A DNA stretch of 64,000 nucleotides from NCBI RefSeq assembly GCF_014202315.1, contig NZ_JACHGN010000011.1, forward strand, positions 248,001 through 312,000. The letters run 5' to 3'. Shown piece by piece: positions 29,840-38,541 of the stretch. Under the pieces are notes generated by a model that was given only the letters and a program-made list of their open reading frames with translations, had not been told where the DNA came from and searched no databases. This DNA is from Thermocatellispora tengchongensis (GTDB lineage Bacteria > Actinomycetota > Actinomycetes > Streptosporangiales > Streptosporangiaceae). The position numbers were made by a program, and so were the translations under genes. Each line of letters opens with the position of its first letter. Position 1 is the first letter of the stretch.

Positions 29840-31195
29840 TCAGGCCAAACCTTCCAGGTGGGCCGTCTCTCGCGCCTTGGACTGTTTCCGTTCGACAGCC
29901 GCGATCACGACCGTCAGCGTGACGGCGCCGGCCGCGGCCATGTACCAGGCCGGCGCCAGGCTGTTCCCCGAGAGTTCGATCTGCAAAGTCGCGGCGAACG
30001 GCGCGGTGCCGGCGAAGATCGCGGAACCGAAGCCATAGGCGATTCCGAATCCGGAAACCCTGACCCGGGTGGGGAACAACTCGGCGAAGAGGGCCGGAAT
30101 GGCGCCGCCGAACGCGGCGACGGGGATCCACAGAATGAGTTGCCCGAGGAGCGCCGGGCCGAATCCCTTGAGTCCGATGATCAGCAGGCTGGGGTACGGC
30201 AGGGCCACCGTCATGACCGACGCGAAGATGAGGATCGGCTTCCTGCCGTACCGGTCCGAGAGATACCCGAAGACGACCACCAGACAGACCCCGACGGCCG
30301 CGGAGAGGACCACGGTGGTGAGCGCCTGCAGCGCGGGCAGACCGATGACGTTGCGGATGTAGGTCAGCACGAACGCCTGAGCCGTGGACGACGCGATGTT
30401 GAAGCCGACACAGATCCCGATCACCGTCAGGAACGCCGGCCAGTGTTGTTTGAACAATGTGCGCAGCGGGCTCTTCGCCCGGGCGTTCCCGGCCTGGATC
30501 TCCTCGAACTCAGGCGACTCCGCGATGCGGTAGCGCAGATAGAGCCCGGTCACCAGCAGCGGGAAGCCCAGCAGGAACGGAACGCGCCAGCCCCAGCCGT
30601 CGAGGTCCTGCGGCGACATCGCCCACGTCAGGATCAAGACCACGAGGGCGCCGAGCACGCTCCCCAAGGTGGAGGAGAAGAAGGCGTACGATCCGTAGAG
30701 CCCGCGGCGATGCCGAGGCGCGTGCTCGACCAGAAAGCTGGCCGACGCGCCGAACTCCCCGCCCACCGACAGCCCTTGGAGCAGCCGGGCGATGCACAGG
30801 AGCACTGGCGCCACGATCCCCGCCTGGGGATAGGTCGGCATGACGCCGATGAGCACCGTGGTCACCCCCATGATCAGCACTGCGATCGCGAGCGGGATCT
30901 TGCGCCCCCGCCGGTCCGCGACCCGTCCGAACACGATGGCACCCACCGGCCGCATGACGAAGCCGACCCCGAAGAGGGCGAACGTGGACAGGATCGCGGC
31001 GAGCGGTTCATGGGACGGGAAGAAGAGCTTGGAGATGACCGGGGTCAAGGACGCGAATATCGCGAAATCATAGAATTCCAGAGCGTTACCGGTGCCCGCG
31101 GCGACGACGGCCCGGCGCGAGACGGAGGTGGCGCGTCGGCGTCCCTCTTCCGATGGTGTCCTGTTGTCCGCATCCACTGGAGATGATTGGGACAT
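29840..31195 (-). CDS. MFS transporter, metabolite:H+ symporter (MHS) family
   Basis: The 451-residue protein has 12 membrane segments. The MHS signatures are visible: GNALEFYDFAIFA in TM1, GRVADRRGRKIPL between TM2 and TM3, QGLSVGGEFGAS in TM5, and GYLSDRYGRKPIL between TM8 and TM9. MHS members import organic acids such as shikimate, citrate, aromatic acids and proline/betaine, so this is the probable importer of the island's substrate. The start ATG 31195 has GGAGGA 5 nt upstream. Confidence 0.92.
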   Translation of the reverse strand: MSQSSPVDADNRTPSEEGRRRATSVSRRAVVAAGTGNALEFYDFAIFASLTPVISKLFFPSHEPLAAILSTFALFGVGFVMRPVGAIVFGRVADRRGRKIPLAIAVLIMGVTTVLIGVMPTYPQAGIVAPVLLCIARLLQGLSVGGEFGASASFLVEHAPRHRRGLYGSYAFFSSTLGSVLGALVVLILTWAMSPQDLDGWGWRVPFLLGFPLLVTGLYLRYRIAESPEFEEIQAGNARAKSPLRTLFKQHWPAFLTVIGICVGFNIASSTAQAFVLTYIRNVIGLPALQALTTVVLSAAVGVCLVVVFGYLSDRYGRKPILIFASVMTVALPYPSLLIIGLKGFGPALLGQLILWIPVAAFGGAIPALFAELFPTRVRVSGFGIAYGFGSAIFAGTAPFAATLQIELSGNSLAPAWYMAAAGAVTLTVVIAAVERKQSKARETAHLEGLA

Positions 31196-31239
31196 CGCTG
31201 TCCTCCGATCGTGGGGTCTGTACGGGTGATCAGCTGAAT

Positions 31240-31260
31240 GAACCCGGCTCATGCGGGTTC
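31240..31260. terminator. Short hairpin between the LLM oxidoreductase and the MHS transporter genes
   Basis: GAACCCG (31240-31246) and CGGGTTC (31254-31260) form a perfect 7-bp stem with a 7-nt loop in the 145-bp gap. It may attenuate or end transcription and so split the minus-strand island here. There is no T-tract. Confidence 0.35.
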
Positions 31261-31340
31261 GACCCGACGGCGTCCATGGGCACCGGTCCCCCACGCTCGC
31301 TTCCCGAGCGCCGGCGCGCGACAGATGACTTTTGTTCGGA

Positions 31341-32519
31341 TCAGGCGGTGACTCGGTCCGTCACGCGGTCGAGCGCGGGTGCGACATCCTCGGCGAAACG
31401 CCGAATTCCGCGAACCGTCTCGTCGTGCCCCATATGGCCGGCCTGACCCATGATCAGCAGATTCCCGAATCCGCCTACGTGGTTGTAGAAGCGTTCGATC
31501 TGTCCAGCGACGGTCTTCGCGCTCCCCGCGAAGACGATTCCCCGAGCGATGAGCTCGTCCAGCGACATCGACGTCAGGTCGGGTATCGGCGAGGAGGCCG
31601 GGGCGCCCGGCGCGGACGACCGCTGACCGCGAAGGCCGGCGGCCCGGACGAAATACGGCATGTAGCCCGGCGGGTAGGCGAACTGCTTGGCGACCTTGTT
31701 GGTGTGGAGGTACCACAGCAGCTTGCGGGCGCCTTCGAAGCCCTCCTCGTCGGTTTTCCCGGCATAGACGAGGGCTGCGTAGCCGAACTTCTCGTCGCCG
31801 GGCGGCCGCTTGCCCGTCTCCGCACAACGGTCGCGATACCCCTGGAAGAGCGCTCGCGTGCCCTCGAACCCCGCCAGGAACGTCGCGACCCGATAGTCGT
31901 GGTCGGCGATCCGGGTGACGCTGCCGGGATTGACGGCTGAAATCCACACCGGCGGGCTGGGCTGCTGATAGGGCCGCGGCCAGATGTTCACCTGGCGGTG
32001 GTGAAAGAACTCCCCCTCCCAGTTGAACGGCCCATCGTGAGTCGACCAGGCACGCGTGATGAGCTCGATCGCCTCCCACATGCGCTCGGTCATGCGTACT
32101 GGTCTGGAGTTGGTCGCGGCGACCTCGTACTGCACGCCACGTACGAATCCGACATCGAGGCGGCCGTGGCTGAGCAGATCGACAAGGGCCATCTCCTCGG
32201 CGATGCGAACGGGGTCCACGCGGTTCGCGACCGGGTTTCCCAAAATCAAGATCCGCGCCCTGGTGGTGACCCGCGCGAGCACTCCCGCGACAACGGGCGC
32301 GGCCGAGTTCATGCACGTCGCGGTCGAGTGGTGTTCGTTGACCATCACGTTCAGGCCGCATTCGTCCGCGACCTGCCACTCGCGGATGTAGCGGTCCCAC
32401 AGGCCGGCGGCCCGTTCGGGATCGATGACCCCGTTCGGCAAGGTGACGCGTATCGAGTCGTAGCTCTCGGGATCGGGCAGATACGGGTAAGCCGTCTCGC
32501 TGAAGTGCCAGTACTCCAC
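31341..32519 (-). CDS. LLM-class flavin-dependent monooxygenase
   Basis: The 392-residue protein has the bacterial-luciferase-like TIM barrel: VNEHHSTATCMNSAAPVVAG, ILILGNPVANRVDPVRIAEE and LSHGRLDVGFVRG are typical of two-component FMNH2-dependent monooxygenases. It needs reduced flavin from a partner; the flavin reductase at 38542-39138 is the obvious candidate. Possible reactions include Baeyer-Villiger oxygenation of a cyclic ketone or hydroxylation. It follows the alpha/beta hydrolase gene by 31 nt in the unit led by repeat copy A. Confidence 0.9.
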   Translation of the reverse strand: MEYWHFSETAYPYLPDPESYDSIRVTLPNGVIDPERAAGLWDRYIREWQVADECGLNVMVNEHHSTATCMNSAAPVVAGVLARVTTRARILILGNPVANRVDPVRIAEEMALVDLLSHGRLDVGFVRGVQYEVAATNSRPVRMTERMWEAIELITRAWSTHDGPFNWEGEFFHHRQVNIWPRPYQQPSPPVWISAVNPGSVTRIADHDYRVATFLAGFEGTRALFQGYRDRCAETGKRPPGDEKFGYAALVYAGKTDEEGFEGARKLLWYLHTNKVAKQFAYPPGYMPYFVRAAGLRGQRSSAPGAPASSPIPDLTSMSLDELIARGIVFAGSAKTVAGQIERFYNHVGGFGNLLIMGQAGHMGHDETVRGIRRFAEDVAPALDRVTDRVTA

Positions 32520-32550
32520 GGGAGAGGCTCCTTTCCTGTTCCGGGCGGGG

Positions 32551-33348
32551 TCAGAGGGCGAGGTCGCAGATCAGCTTGGCGACCTCCTCGGGGCACTCGA
32601 CCTGTGCGCGGTGCCCGGCCTGGTCGATCTGCTCGAATCGCGCGCCGGGGATCCTTCGGGCGAGGCCACGGCCGTACTCCGGCGTGACGATGCCGTCCCG
32701 GCCACCCCAGATGACAAGTGTGGGCACGGCGATGCGCCACATCCAGTGGATCAACCGGGGGTTGTGCATGTACGGCTCCCACCCGTACATCGCGAGAGCC
32801 TCCTCATTGCGCGCCATCTCAAGGACGTCCTCCACCCGCGCACTCGCGAGGTCACCCATTCCGAGGCTCGCATCCGCGTACAGGCGCCGGTCCAGCTCCG
32901 CGTGCGGCGTCGCGAAGACATCGACGACCTCCCGGTCGAGCGGCCCGCCGAGCTTGACGCCCAGCGTGTCCACGAGCACGAGACGGGAGATCCGCGCGCA
33001 GCTCCGCACCGCCATTTCCATGGCGACCCAGCCGCCGAACTGAAGGCCGACGAGCGTGACATCGGTCAGCCCGGACCGGTCCAGCCAGTCGAGATAGATG
33101 TAGGCGAGATCGTCGACGGATGTGCACCAGTCCGGTCGCGGTGAGCGGCCGAAGCCCGGGTGGGTCGGCGTGACAACGGAGAACTCTTTCGCCAGTGCTT
33201 CCACGAACGCGGTGTTCTCCCGGGCGCGCTCGGCTCCGGGGAGCACCAGGGCGACTCGGCTGTGGGTTCCGTCGAAGCGGGCCTCCAGGTGGACACCGTT
33301 TCCGAACTCGACGCCGCTGTGGGCGTCCACTAGGTCGAGCGTCTGCAC
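32551..33348 (-). CDS. Alpha/beta hydrolase-fold protein with Gln at the nucleophile position
   Basis: The 265-residue protein has the fold of meta-cleavage-product hydrolases: LVLPGAERARENTAFVEALA, THPGFGRS, acid Asp in WGGRDGIVTPEYG and His in DQAGHRAQVE. The nucleophile elbow reads VGLQFGGW, so Gln replaces the expected Ser. The enzyme may be non-hydrolytic (lyase, dehalogenase-like or binding role) or inactive. The start GTG 33348 has GGAGG 5 nt upstream and lies in repeat copy A. It precedes the LLM monooxygenase gene in the same unit. Confidence 0.82.
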   Translation of the reverse strand: MQTLDLVDAHSGVEFGNGVHLEARFDGTHSRVALVLPGAERARENTAFVEALAKEFSVVTPTHPGFGRSPRPDWCTSVDDLAYIYLDWLDRSGLTDVTLVGLQFGGWVAMEMAVRSCARISRLVLVDTLGVKLGGPLDREVVDVFATPHAELDRRLYADASLGMGDLASARVEDVLEMARNEEALAMYGWEPYMHNPRLIHWMWRIAVPTLVIWGGRDGIVTPEYGRGLARRIPGARFEQIDQAGHRAQVECPEEVAKLICDLAL

Positions 33349-33489
33349 AATGCCTCCAACAGGGGCTCAAGGACCCCGATGAGATGCTGCTCCCGGGCCG
33401 ACGTTGCGGTGCGGCCTCGTCGCGTCCGGTAGGTCGAGCTTGGTACGTCGCGGCGGCGAAGACTGTGACCTGAGTCCGGCGACTTGCGG
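33340..33489 (-). repeat. Island repeat copy A, promoter region of the hydrolase-LLM unit
   Basis: This is the first of three related intergenic repeats (also 36880-36974 and 39209-39358). Shared blocks read on the plus strand include GGCGGCGAAGRCTGTGACCT and CCGGCGACTTGCG. Copy A is the most diverged in the middle: TAGGTCGAGCTTGGTACG replaces the block GGTAGCAGGAGTCTGACC found in B and C. Its left end includes the ribosome site and first codons (MQTLDLV) of the hydrolase, which copy C also carries. It is oriented with the minus-strand gene. Confidence 0.7.
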
Positions 33490-33572
33490 CCTCCCGCCGC
33501 CGGGGCGCCCGGTGCCGCCGGCCCCGCGACGGTCGATGGGCGGAGCGGCCACTGCGCCCGCCACCGCGCCGC

Positions 33573-34799
33573 CTACCTTCGTATCGCCCCGGACCTGCGG
33601 AGCTCGCTGCGCGCGAGGGCGTCCTTGTGCACCTCGTCGGGGCCGTCCACGAACCGCAGCATGCGGGCGAGAGCGTAGCCGTACGCGAGCGGAAAGTCCT
33701 GGGACAGGCCACCGCCTCCGTGCGCCTGGACCGCCTTGTCGAGGATCCACTGGACGGTCGCCGGTGTGGCGATCTTGATCGCCTGGATCTCCGTGTGGGC
33801 GGCCCTGTTGCCCTGCGTATCCATGAGCCATGCCGCCTTGAGGGCGAGCAGGCGCAACTGCTCGATCTTGACGCGGGACTCCGCGATCCAGTCGCGGACG
33901 ACTCCCTGGTCCGCCAGCGGCTTGCCGAACGCGACCCGCTCCCGTGCCCGCGCGCACAGCATTTCGAGCGCGCGTTCGGCGATGCCGATCGCCCGCATGC
34001 AGTGGTGGATGCGTCCCGGCCCGAGCCGGGCCTGGGCGATGGCGAAGCCGTCCCCTTCGTTGCCGATGAGGTTGGCGGCCGGGACTCGGACGTCATCGAA
34101 GCGCAGTTCGGCGTGCCCCCCGTGCTCGCGGTCGTCGTAGCCGAATACGTGCATGGCCCGGACGACCCGCAGGCCGGGAGTGTCCCGCGGGACCAGGATC
34201 ATGGATTGCTGACGGTGGCGGTCGGCGTCCGGATCGGTCTTGCCCATGACGATGAAGATCGCGGCATTCGGGTTCATGGCCCCGGTGATCCACCACTTGC
34301 GGCCGTTGATCACGTACTGGTCGCCGTCGCGCTCGATGCGCATGGCGATGTTGGTGGCGTCGGAGGACGCGACATCGGGTTCGGTCATCGCGAACGCGGA
34401 ACGGATCCGCCCGGCCAGCAGGGGTTCGAGCCACCGTCGTTTCTGCGCGTCGGTGCCGAACAGCGACAGCAGTTCCATGTTGCCGGTGTCGGGTGCGGCG
34501 CAGTTGAGGGCGGCAGGCGCCAGGTGCGGGCTTCTGCCGGTGATCTCGGCCAGCGGCGCGTACTGCTGGTTGGTCAGACCGGCGCCGTGAGCGCCGGGGA
34601 GGGACAGGTTCCACAGTCCCTGCCGCCGCGCCTGCGCGCGCAGTTCGGACAGTACGGGCGCCGAGTCCCAGGCCCACCGGTCGTCCAGTTCGGCCAGTTG
34701 CCGCTCGAACACCGCCTCCGCCGGGTAGACGTGGGCAGCCATGAACTCAAGGAGCCGCCCGCGCAGTTCCTCCGTGCGGGCGTCGTAGGTGAAGTCCAT
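33573..34799 (-). CDS. Acyl-CoA dehydrogenase (ACAD10/11-like)
   Basis: The 408-residue FAD enzyme has the ACAD motifs FAMTEPDVASSDATN, KWWITGAMNP, RVAFGKPLADQGVV and QAHGGGGLSQDFPLAYGYA. The last two resemble the ACAD10/ACAD11 subgroup (usual length about 400). In that subgroup the dehydrogenase acts with an APH-type kinase on 4-hydroxyacyl-CoA, via a phosphorylated intermediate. Here the kinase gene lies directly upstream with a TGATG overlap, which supports such a pair. The start is ATG 34799. Confidence 0.9.
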   Translation of the reverse strand: MDFTYDARTEELRGRLLEFMAAHVYPAEAVFERQLAELDDRWAWDSAPVLSELRAQARRQGLWNLSLPGAHGAGLTNQQYAPLAEITGRSPHLAPAALNCAAPDTGNMELLSLFGTDAQKRRWLEPLLAGRIRSAFAMTEPDVASSDATNIAMRIERDGDQYVINGRKWWITGAMNPNAAIFIVMGKTDPDADRHRQQSMILVPRDTPGLRVVRAMHVFGYDDREHGGHAELRFDDVRVPAANLIGNEGDGFAIAQARLGPGRIHHCMRAIGIAERALEMLCARARERVAFGKPLADQGVVRDWIAESRVKIEQLRLLALKAAWLMDTQGNRAAHTEIQAIKIATPATVQWILDKAVQAHGGGGLSQDFPLAYGYALARMLRFVDGPDEVHKDALARSELRRSGAIRR

Positions 34800-35845
34800 C
34801 AGTCATCCTTCTTCAGCGACGCCAGCCCGATCTCCAGCAGTGGCTCGGTCAACGCACCGATCCCGTCGAACCCGGCGCCCACGGTCCGACCCCGCAGGTG
34901 GCGGTAGTGGATCCCCTCGACGATCGCCGCCAGCTTGTAGGCGGCGAGGCCGAGGTAGAAGCCGAAGTGCGCCGGGTCGCGGCCGCCACGCGAGCGGTAC
35001 CGGTTCCTCACCTCGTCCTCGGTGAGGTATCCCGGTGCCGAGGCGGCGTCGGAAACGAGATCGCCACCGGTGAGCCGGCTCAGCCTCTGGTAGACGATCA
35101 GAAGGGCGAGATCCGTTACCGGATCGCCGATGGTGGCCATCTCCCAGTCGATGATCGCCGCCGGCCGGTCGTTCCGGTCGACGAGCACGTTGTCGAGGCG
35201 ATAGTCCCCGTGCACGATCCCCGGTGCGGACTGCGCCGGAACCTGCGACGCCAGCAGGCCGCGCAGTTCGCCGGCCGCCGGCAGGTCGCGGCTGCGGGAC
35301 GCCTCCAGTTGAGCGCTCCAGCGCCGGACCTGCCTGTCCAGGAATCCATCGGCGCGGCCGAAGTCCGCCAGCCCCACCGTGGCGGGATCGACATCGTGAA
35401 GTGCGGCCAAGGTGTCGACCAGCCGGAGCGAGATCGTCCGGACCCGTTCCGGCCCGAGCGGTGCGAGATCCGCCGCGTTTCGGAACGGGGTGCCCTCGAC
35501 CTTCTCCATGATGTAGAAGGGCGCCCCGATGACGGAGTCGTCCGTGCACAGGGCGTAGGTGGCGGGCACCGGAACGCCGGTCCCCGCCAGGGCCGACATG
35601 ACGCGGTACTCGCGACCCATGTCATGGGCGGTGTCCAGAATGTGCCCGAGCGGTGGCCGGCGCAGCACCCAGCTACGCTCACCGTCGCCGACCTCGTACG
35701 TCAGGTTGGACTTGCCGCCGGGGATGAGACGGGCCGACAGCAGCCGTCCGCCCACCCCGGGCCTCGCGGCCGAGAACCAGTCCGCCAGCCGTTTCAGGTC
35801 CACGCCCGGAGGGTCGGTGGAGGCGGTGACGAGCTGCTCCGTCAC
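34799..35845 (-). CDS. APH-family phosphotransferase paired with ACAD (LvaA/ACAD10-kinase-like)
   Basis: The 348-residue kinase has SNLTYEV (nucleotide loop), the Brenner motif HGDYRLDNVLVD and the metal-binding DWEMATIGDP. These match the acyl-CoA-hydroxyl kinases fused to or next to ACADs, rather than aminoglycoside resistance enzymes. The proposed role is ATP-dependent phosphorylation of a 4-hydroxyacyl-CoA before elimination (as for LvaA in levulinate catabolism). The start GTG 35845 overlaps the stop of a 53-codon frame (GTGA); the upstream ATG at 35878 is an alternative. Confidence 0.88.
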   Translation of the reverse strand: MTEQLVTASTDPPGVDLKRLADWFSAARPGVGGRLLSARLIPGGKSNLTYEVGDGERSWVLRRPPLGHILDTAHDMGREYRVMSALAGTGVPVPATYALCTDDSVIGAPFYIMEKVEGTPFRNAADLAPLGPERVRTISLRLVDTLAALHDVDPATVGLADFGRADGFLDRQVRRWSAQLEASRSRDLPAAGELRGLLASQVPAQSAPGIVHGDYRLDNVLVDRNDRPAAIIDWEMATIGDPVTDLALLIVYQRLSRLTGGDLVSDAASAPGYLTEDEVRNRYRSRGGRDPAHFGFYLGLAAYKLAAIVEGIHYRHLRGRTVGAGFDGIGALTEPLLEIGLASLKKDD

Positions 35846-36003
35846 GGCGCCGCCACCCTGAGCACATCGATCACGCATACCGGCCCTCCGCCGCCGTCGC
35901 GCCCGGTCGTCCCCCTCACGCGAACCCGGTGATCGAGGTCCACCCGTCTCACGGCGAGCGGCTCGGCACCCTCCGGATCGGTGATCCCGTCGAAGACTCT
36001 CAT
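35842..36003 (-). CDS. Small protein of 53 residues, translationally coupled to the APH kinase
   Basis: The frame MRVFDGITDPEGAEPLAVRR ... VCVIDVLRVAAP starts at ATG 36003, with AGAGGA 9 nt upstream, and ends GTGA, overlapping the kinase start. The first seven residues resemble the start of MaoC-type dehydratases (MRVFDGI), so it may be what remains of a MaoC gene after an internal deletion; no hot-dog motif is visible. In LvaAB systems a small partner protein is encoded next to the kinase, but I see no similarity strong enough to claim that. Confidence 0.45.
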   Translation of the reverse strand: MRVFDGITDPEGAEPLAVRRVDLDHRVRVRGTTGRDGGGGPVCVIDVLRVAAP

Positions 36004-36076
36004 CGCCGAACGTCCTCTCACGCGAGTAGCACGCGCTGAATACCGCTGTTCCAGTCGGCCGGCCCGCCGGCTGTTC

Positions 36077-36832
36077 TCAATCGGCCGGCCCGCCGGCCAC
36101 GTAGACGACCTGGCCGGACACGAAGCCGGCGCCCTCGCTGACCAGGAACGACACGGCGTGGGCGACATCCTCGGGCCGGCCCACCCGGCCCACGGGGATC
36201 CGCGCGGCCGCGCCCGCGATGAAGTCCTCGAAGGAGATGCCGATACGTTCCGCGGTGGCCGCCGTCATGTCGGTCTGGATGAAGCCCGGCGCGACCGCGT
36301 TCACGGTGACGCCGAACTTGCCCAGCTCGATGGCCAGCGTCTTGGTGAAGCCCTGCATGCCGGCCTTGGCCGCCGAGTAGTTCGCCTGGCCGCGGTTGCC
36401 CAACGCGGACGTGCTGGACAGGTTCACGATCCGTCCGAACCCGGCGTTCCTCATGTAGCCCTGGGCGGCCCGGCTCATGAGGAAGGCGCCGCGCAGGTGG
36501 ACGCCCAGTACCGCGTCCCAGTCCGCGGTGGTCATCTTGAACAGCAGGTTGTCCCGGATGATGCCCGCATTGTTGACCAGGATCGTGGGCTCTCCGATCC
36601 CGGAGACGATCGTGTCGAACGCGGCGGCCACCGAACTCTCGTCGCTCACGTCGGCGCCGACCGCCAGCGCTTTCCCGCCCCGGGCGGCGATGGCGTCCAC
36701 CGTTCCCGCGCAGTCCTGTGCGTCCAGGTCCAGCACGGCGACGAAGTGGCCGTCCTCGGCCAAGCGGAGCGCCGTGGCCGCGCCGATGCCGCGGGCGGCG
36801 CCGGTCACGATCGCGATGCGCGGTTGATCCAT
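36077..36832 (-). CDS. Short-chain dehydrogenase/reductase (FabG-like)
   Basis: The 251-residue SDR is most like 3-oxoacyl-ACP/CoA reductases: GAARGIGAATAL, NNAGIIRDNLLFKMT, SSTSALGNRGQANYSAAKAG (catalytic Ser and YxxxK) and GRPEDVAHAVSFLVSE. The NNAGIIRDNLL stretch is characteristic of FabG/PhaB-type enzymes, so a 3-hydroxyacyl-CoA step is plausible. It leads the unit that contains the APH-ACAD pair, and repeat copy B lies upstream. The start ATG 36832 follows GGAGGACTG. A 16-bp duplication of its last codons (TCGGCCGGCCCGCCGG) lies just downstream of the stop. Confidence 0.92.
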   Translation of the reverse strand: MDQPRIAIVTGAARGIGAATALRLAEDGHFVAVLDLDAQDCAGTVDAIAARGGKALAVGADVSDESSVAAAFDTIVSGIGEPTILVNNAGIIRDNLLFKMTTADWDAVLGVHLRGAFLMSRAAQGYMRNAGFGRIVNLSSTSALGNRGQANYSAAKAGMQGFTKTLAIELGKFGVTVNAVAPGFIQTDMTAATAERIGISFEDFIAGAAARIPVGRVGRPEDVAHAVSFLVSEGAGFVSGQVVYVAGGPAD

Positions 36833-36879
36833 CAGTCCTCCGTCTCCCGGTTTCCTCGCACGTCCGGCAAGCGACCCCA

Positions 36880-36974
36880 GGGGCCACGTCGCCGTGCGGC
36901 CCCGTCGCGGTGCGGTAGCAGGAGTCTGACCCGTCGCGGCGGCGAAGGCTGTGACCTGGATCCGGCGACTTGCG
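36880..36974 (-). repeat. Island repeat copy B, promoter region of the FabG-APH-ACAD unit
   Basis: This is the shortest copy, without the start-codon part. It shares GGTAGCAGGAGTCTGACC with copy C, a further block of about 25 bp ending TGTGACCTGGA with copy C, and TCCGGCGACTTGCG with copy A. It begins about 50 bp upstream of the SDR start. Confidence 0.7.
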
Positions 36975-37000
36975 CCGGTCGCTGCCGCCGTGGCCGGGCC

Positions 37001-37768
37001 TCACGTGCTTTCGAGGTAGCGCTGCAGCTTGTTCATCCCGCCGAGCCAGTGGTCGGTGTCAGCGGCCCGGTGGCGGTAGTAGTCGCCCACCTCCGGGTGC
37101 GGCAGGATCAGGAAGCGGTCGTCCCGCAGCGCTTGCACGACCACCTCCGCCACGTCCTCGGGCGTCAGGGCGTCGCGGGCCAGGACGCTGCGCATCGGCC
37201 CGGACGCCGCGAGCATGTCGGTCCGCACGCCCTGCGGGCAGATCGCCTGGACCACGATCCCACGGTGCCGGTAGGTCGCGGACAGCCACTCGGCGAACGC
37301 GATCGCGCCGTGCTTGGTCACCGAGTACGTCGCGGCGCCGAGCGCGGTCAGCAGCCCCGCGGCCGAGGCGGTCACCACGAACCGGCCGCCACCGCGCTCC
37401 AGCCACTCAGGGACCAGCAGTCGGGCCGCGCGGACGTGGGCCATCGTGTTGACCTCCCAGCTCGCCGCCCACTCGGCCTCGCCGGCGTCGAGGCCGAGGC
37501 CGCGAGCGATGCCGGCGTTCGCGAACCAGACGTCGATCCGGCCGAGGCGGTCGCGCGCGGCCGACACCAGGGCCGTCATGCCGGCCTCGGAGGCGGCATC
37601 ACCCGGGACGGCGTACGCGCCCATCTCGGCGGCGATCGCCCCCGTCGCGGCGGGGTCCAGGTCGTTCACCACGACGCGGGCTCCCTCGGCGACCAGCCGC
37701 GCCGCCAGCGCCTTTCCTATCCCACCGGCGGCGCCGGTGACGACGACCCCCTGGCCCGCGATCGTCAT
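37001..37768 (-). CDS. Short-chain dehydrogenase/reductase
   Basis: The protein has 255 residues. GAAGGIGKALAARLVAEGAR binds the cofactor, and VNDLDP at the end of beta-2 suggests NAD(H). Catalytic residues are in TASAAGLLTALGAATYSVTK. An extended C-terminus (LPHPEVGDYYRHRAADTDHW, then LGGMNKLQ) resembles SDRs near acyl-CoA and steroid/terpenoid degradation genes. ATG 37768 overlaps the previous stop (ATGA), so it is translated with the next upstream SDR. It ends the unit led by the flavin reductase. Confidence 0.9.
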   Translation of the reverse strand: MTIAGQGVVVTGAAGGIGKALAARLVAEGARVVVNDLDPAATGAIAAEMGAYAVPGDAASEAGMTALVSAARDRLGRIDVWFANAGIARGLGLDAGEAEWAASWEVNTMAHVRAARLLVPEWLERGGGRFVVTASAAGLLTALGAATYSVTKHGAIAFAEWLSATYRHRGIVVQAICPQGVRTDMLAASGPMRSVLARDALTPEDVAEVVVQALRDDRFLILPHPEVGDYYRHRAADTDHWLGGMNKLQRYLEST

Positions 37769-38526
37769 CCGGCCACCCCGCCCAGGGACGCGCCGCCATC
37801 GACGACCAGCAACCGGCCGGTGATCCAGGAGGCGTCCTCCGACAGCAGGAACGCGACCGCGCCGGCGATGTCCTCGGGCTCGCCCAGGCGCTTCAGCGGG
37901 TACGCCCCGGACACCTGCTCCTCGCGGCCCTCGTACAGCGCCGCGGCGAACTTCGTCTTCACCACCGCCGGCGCGACGGCGTTGACCCGGATGTCCGGGC
38001 CCAGCTCCACGGCCAGCGACTCGGTGATCGCGACGAGCATGGCCTTGCTGGCGCCGTAGAACCCGACGCCCGGCGCGGGCCGGATCGCCGAGTGGGACGA
38101 GACGTTGACGACCGCACCGCCATGCTCCCGCATCCAGGCGCGGTGGGCCTGCTGCACCCATGACAGCGCCGCGACGCAGTTGACCTCGACGACCTTGCGG
38201 GCCACGCCGAGGTCCAGCTCGACCATCGGGCCGTACCAGGGATTGATGCCGGTGTTGTTCACCAGCAGGTCGAGGCTGCCGAACGTCTCGACTGCCCGGC
38301 GGACCGTCTCCGCCTGGTGCTCGGTGTCGTCGGCCTTGCCGGCGACCGCGAACGCCACATCGGGGCCACCGAGGCGGGCCACGGCCTCGTCGAGTGCCTC
38401 CTTCCTGCGTGCGGTGATCACCACCCGCGCTCCCTCCGCGACCAGTCTCCCGGCGATGGCGAGGCCGATCCCCCGGCTGGCGCCGGTGACGATCGCGGTC
38501 TTGCCGTGAAAGCTCATGCCGCCCAT
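37765..38526 (-). CDS. Short-chain dehydrogenase/reductase
   Basis: The protein has 253 residues. GASRGIGLAIAGRLVAEGAR with ITARRKE at beta-2 suggests NADP(H). NNTGINPWYGP, SSHSAIRPAPGVGFYGASKA (YxxxK) and RLGEPEDIAGAVAFLLSEDA are standard. The combination NNTGINP is shared with actinomycete SDRs in steroid- or terpenoid-type degradation operons (family knowledge, not tested). The start ATG 38526 has GAGGAAGG 4 nt upstream; ATG 38517 is an alternative. Confidence 0.9.
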   Translation of the reverse strand: MGGMSFHGKTAIVTGASRGIGLAIAGRLVAEGARVVITARRKEALDEAVARLGGPDVAFAVAGKADDTEHQAETVRRAVETFGSLDLLVNNTGINPWYGPMVELDLGVARKVVEVNCVAALSWVQQAHRAWMREHGGAVVNVSSHSAIRPAPGVGFYGASKAMLVAITESLAVELGPDIRVNAVAPAVVKTKFAAALYEGREEQVSGAYPLKRLGEPEDIAGAVAFLLSEDASWITGRLLVVDGGASLGGVAG

Positions 38527-38541
38527 CTCGCCTTCCTCAGC

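Noticed and set aside
34799-35845. Aminoglycoside resistance gene
   Set aside because: The APH fold is present, but overlap with an ACAD gene and the motif context indicate a metabolic acyl-CoA kinase.
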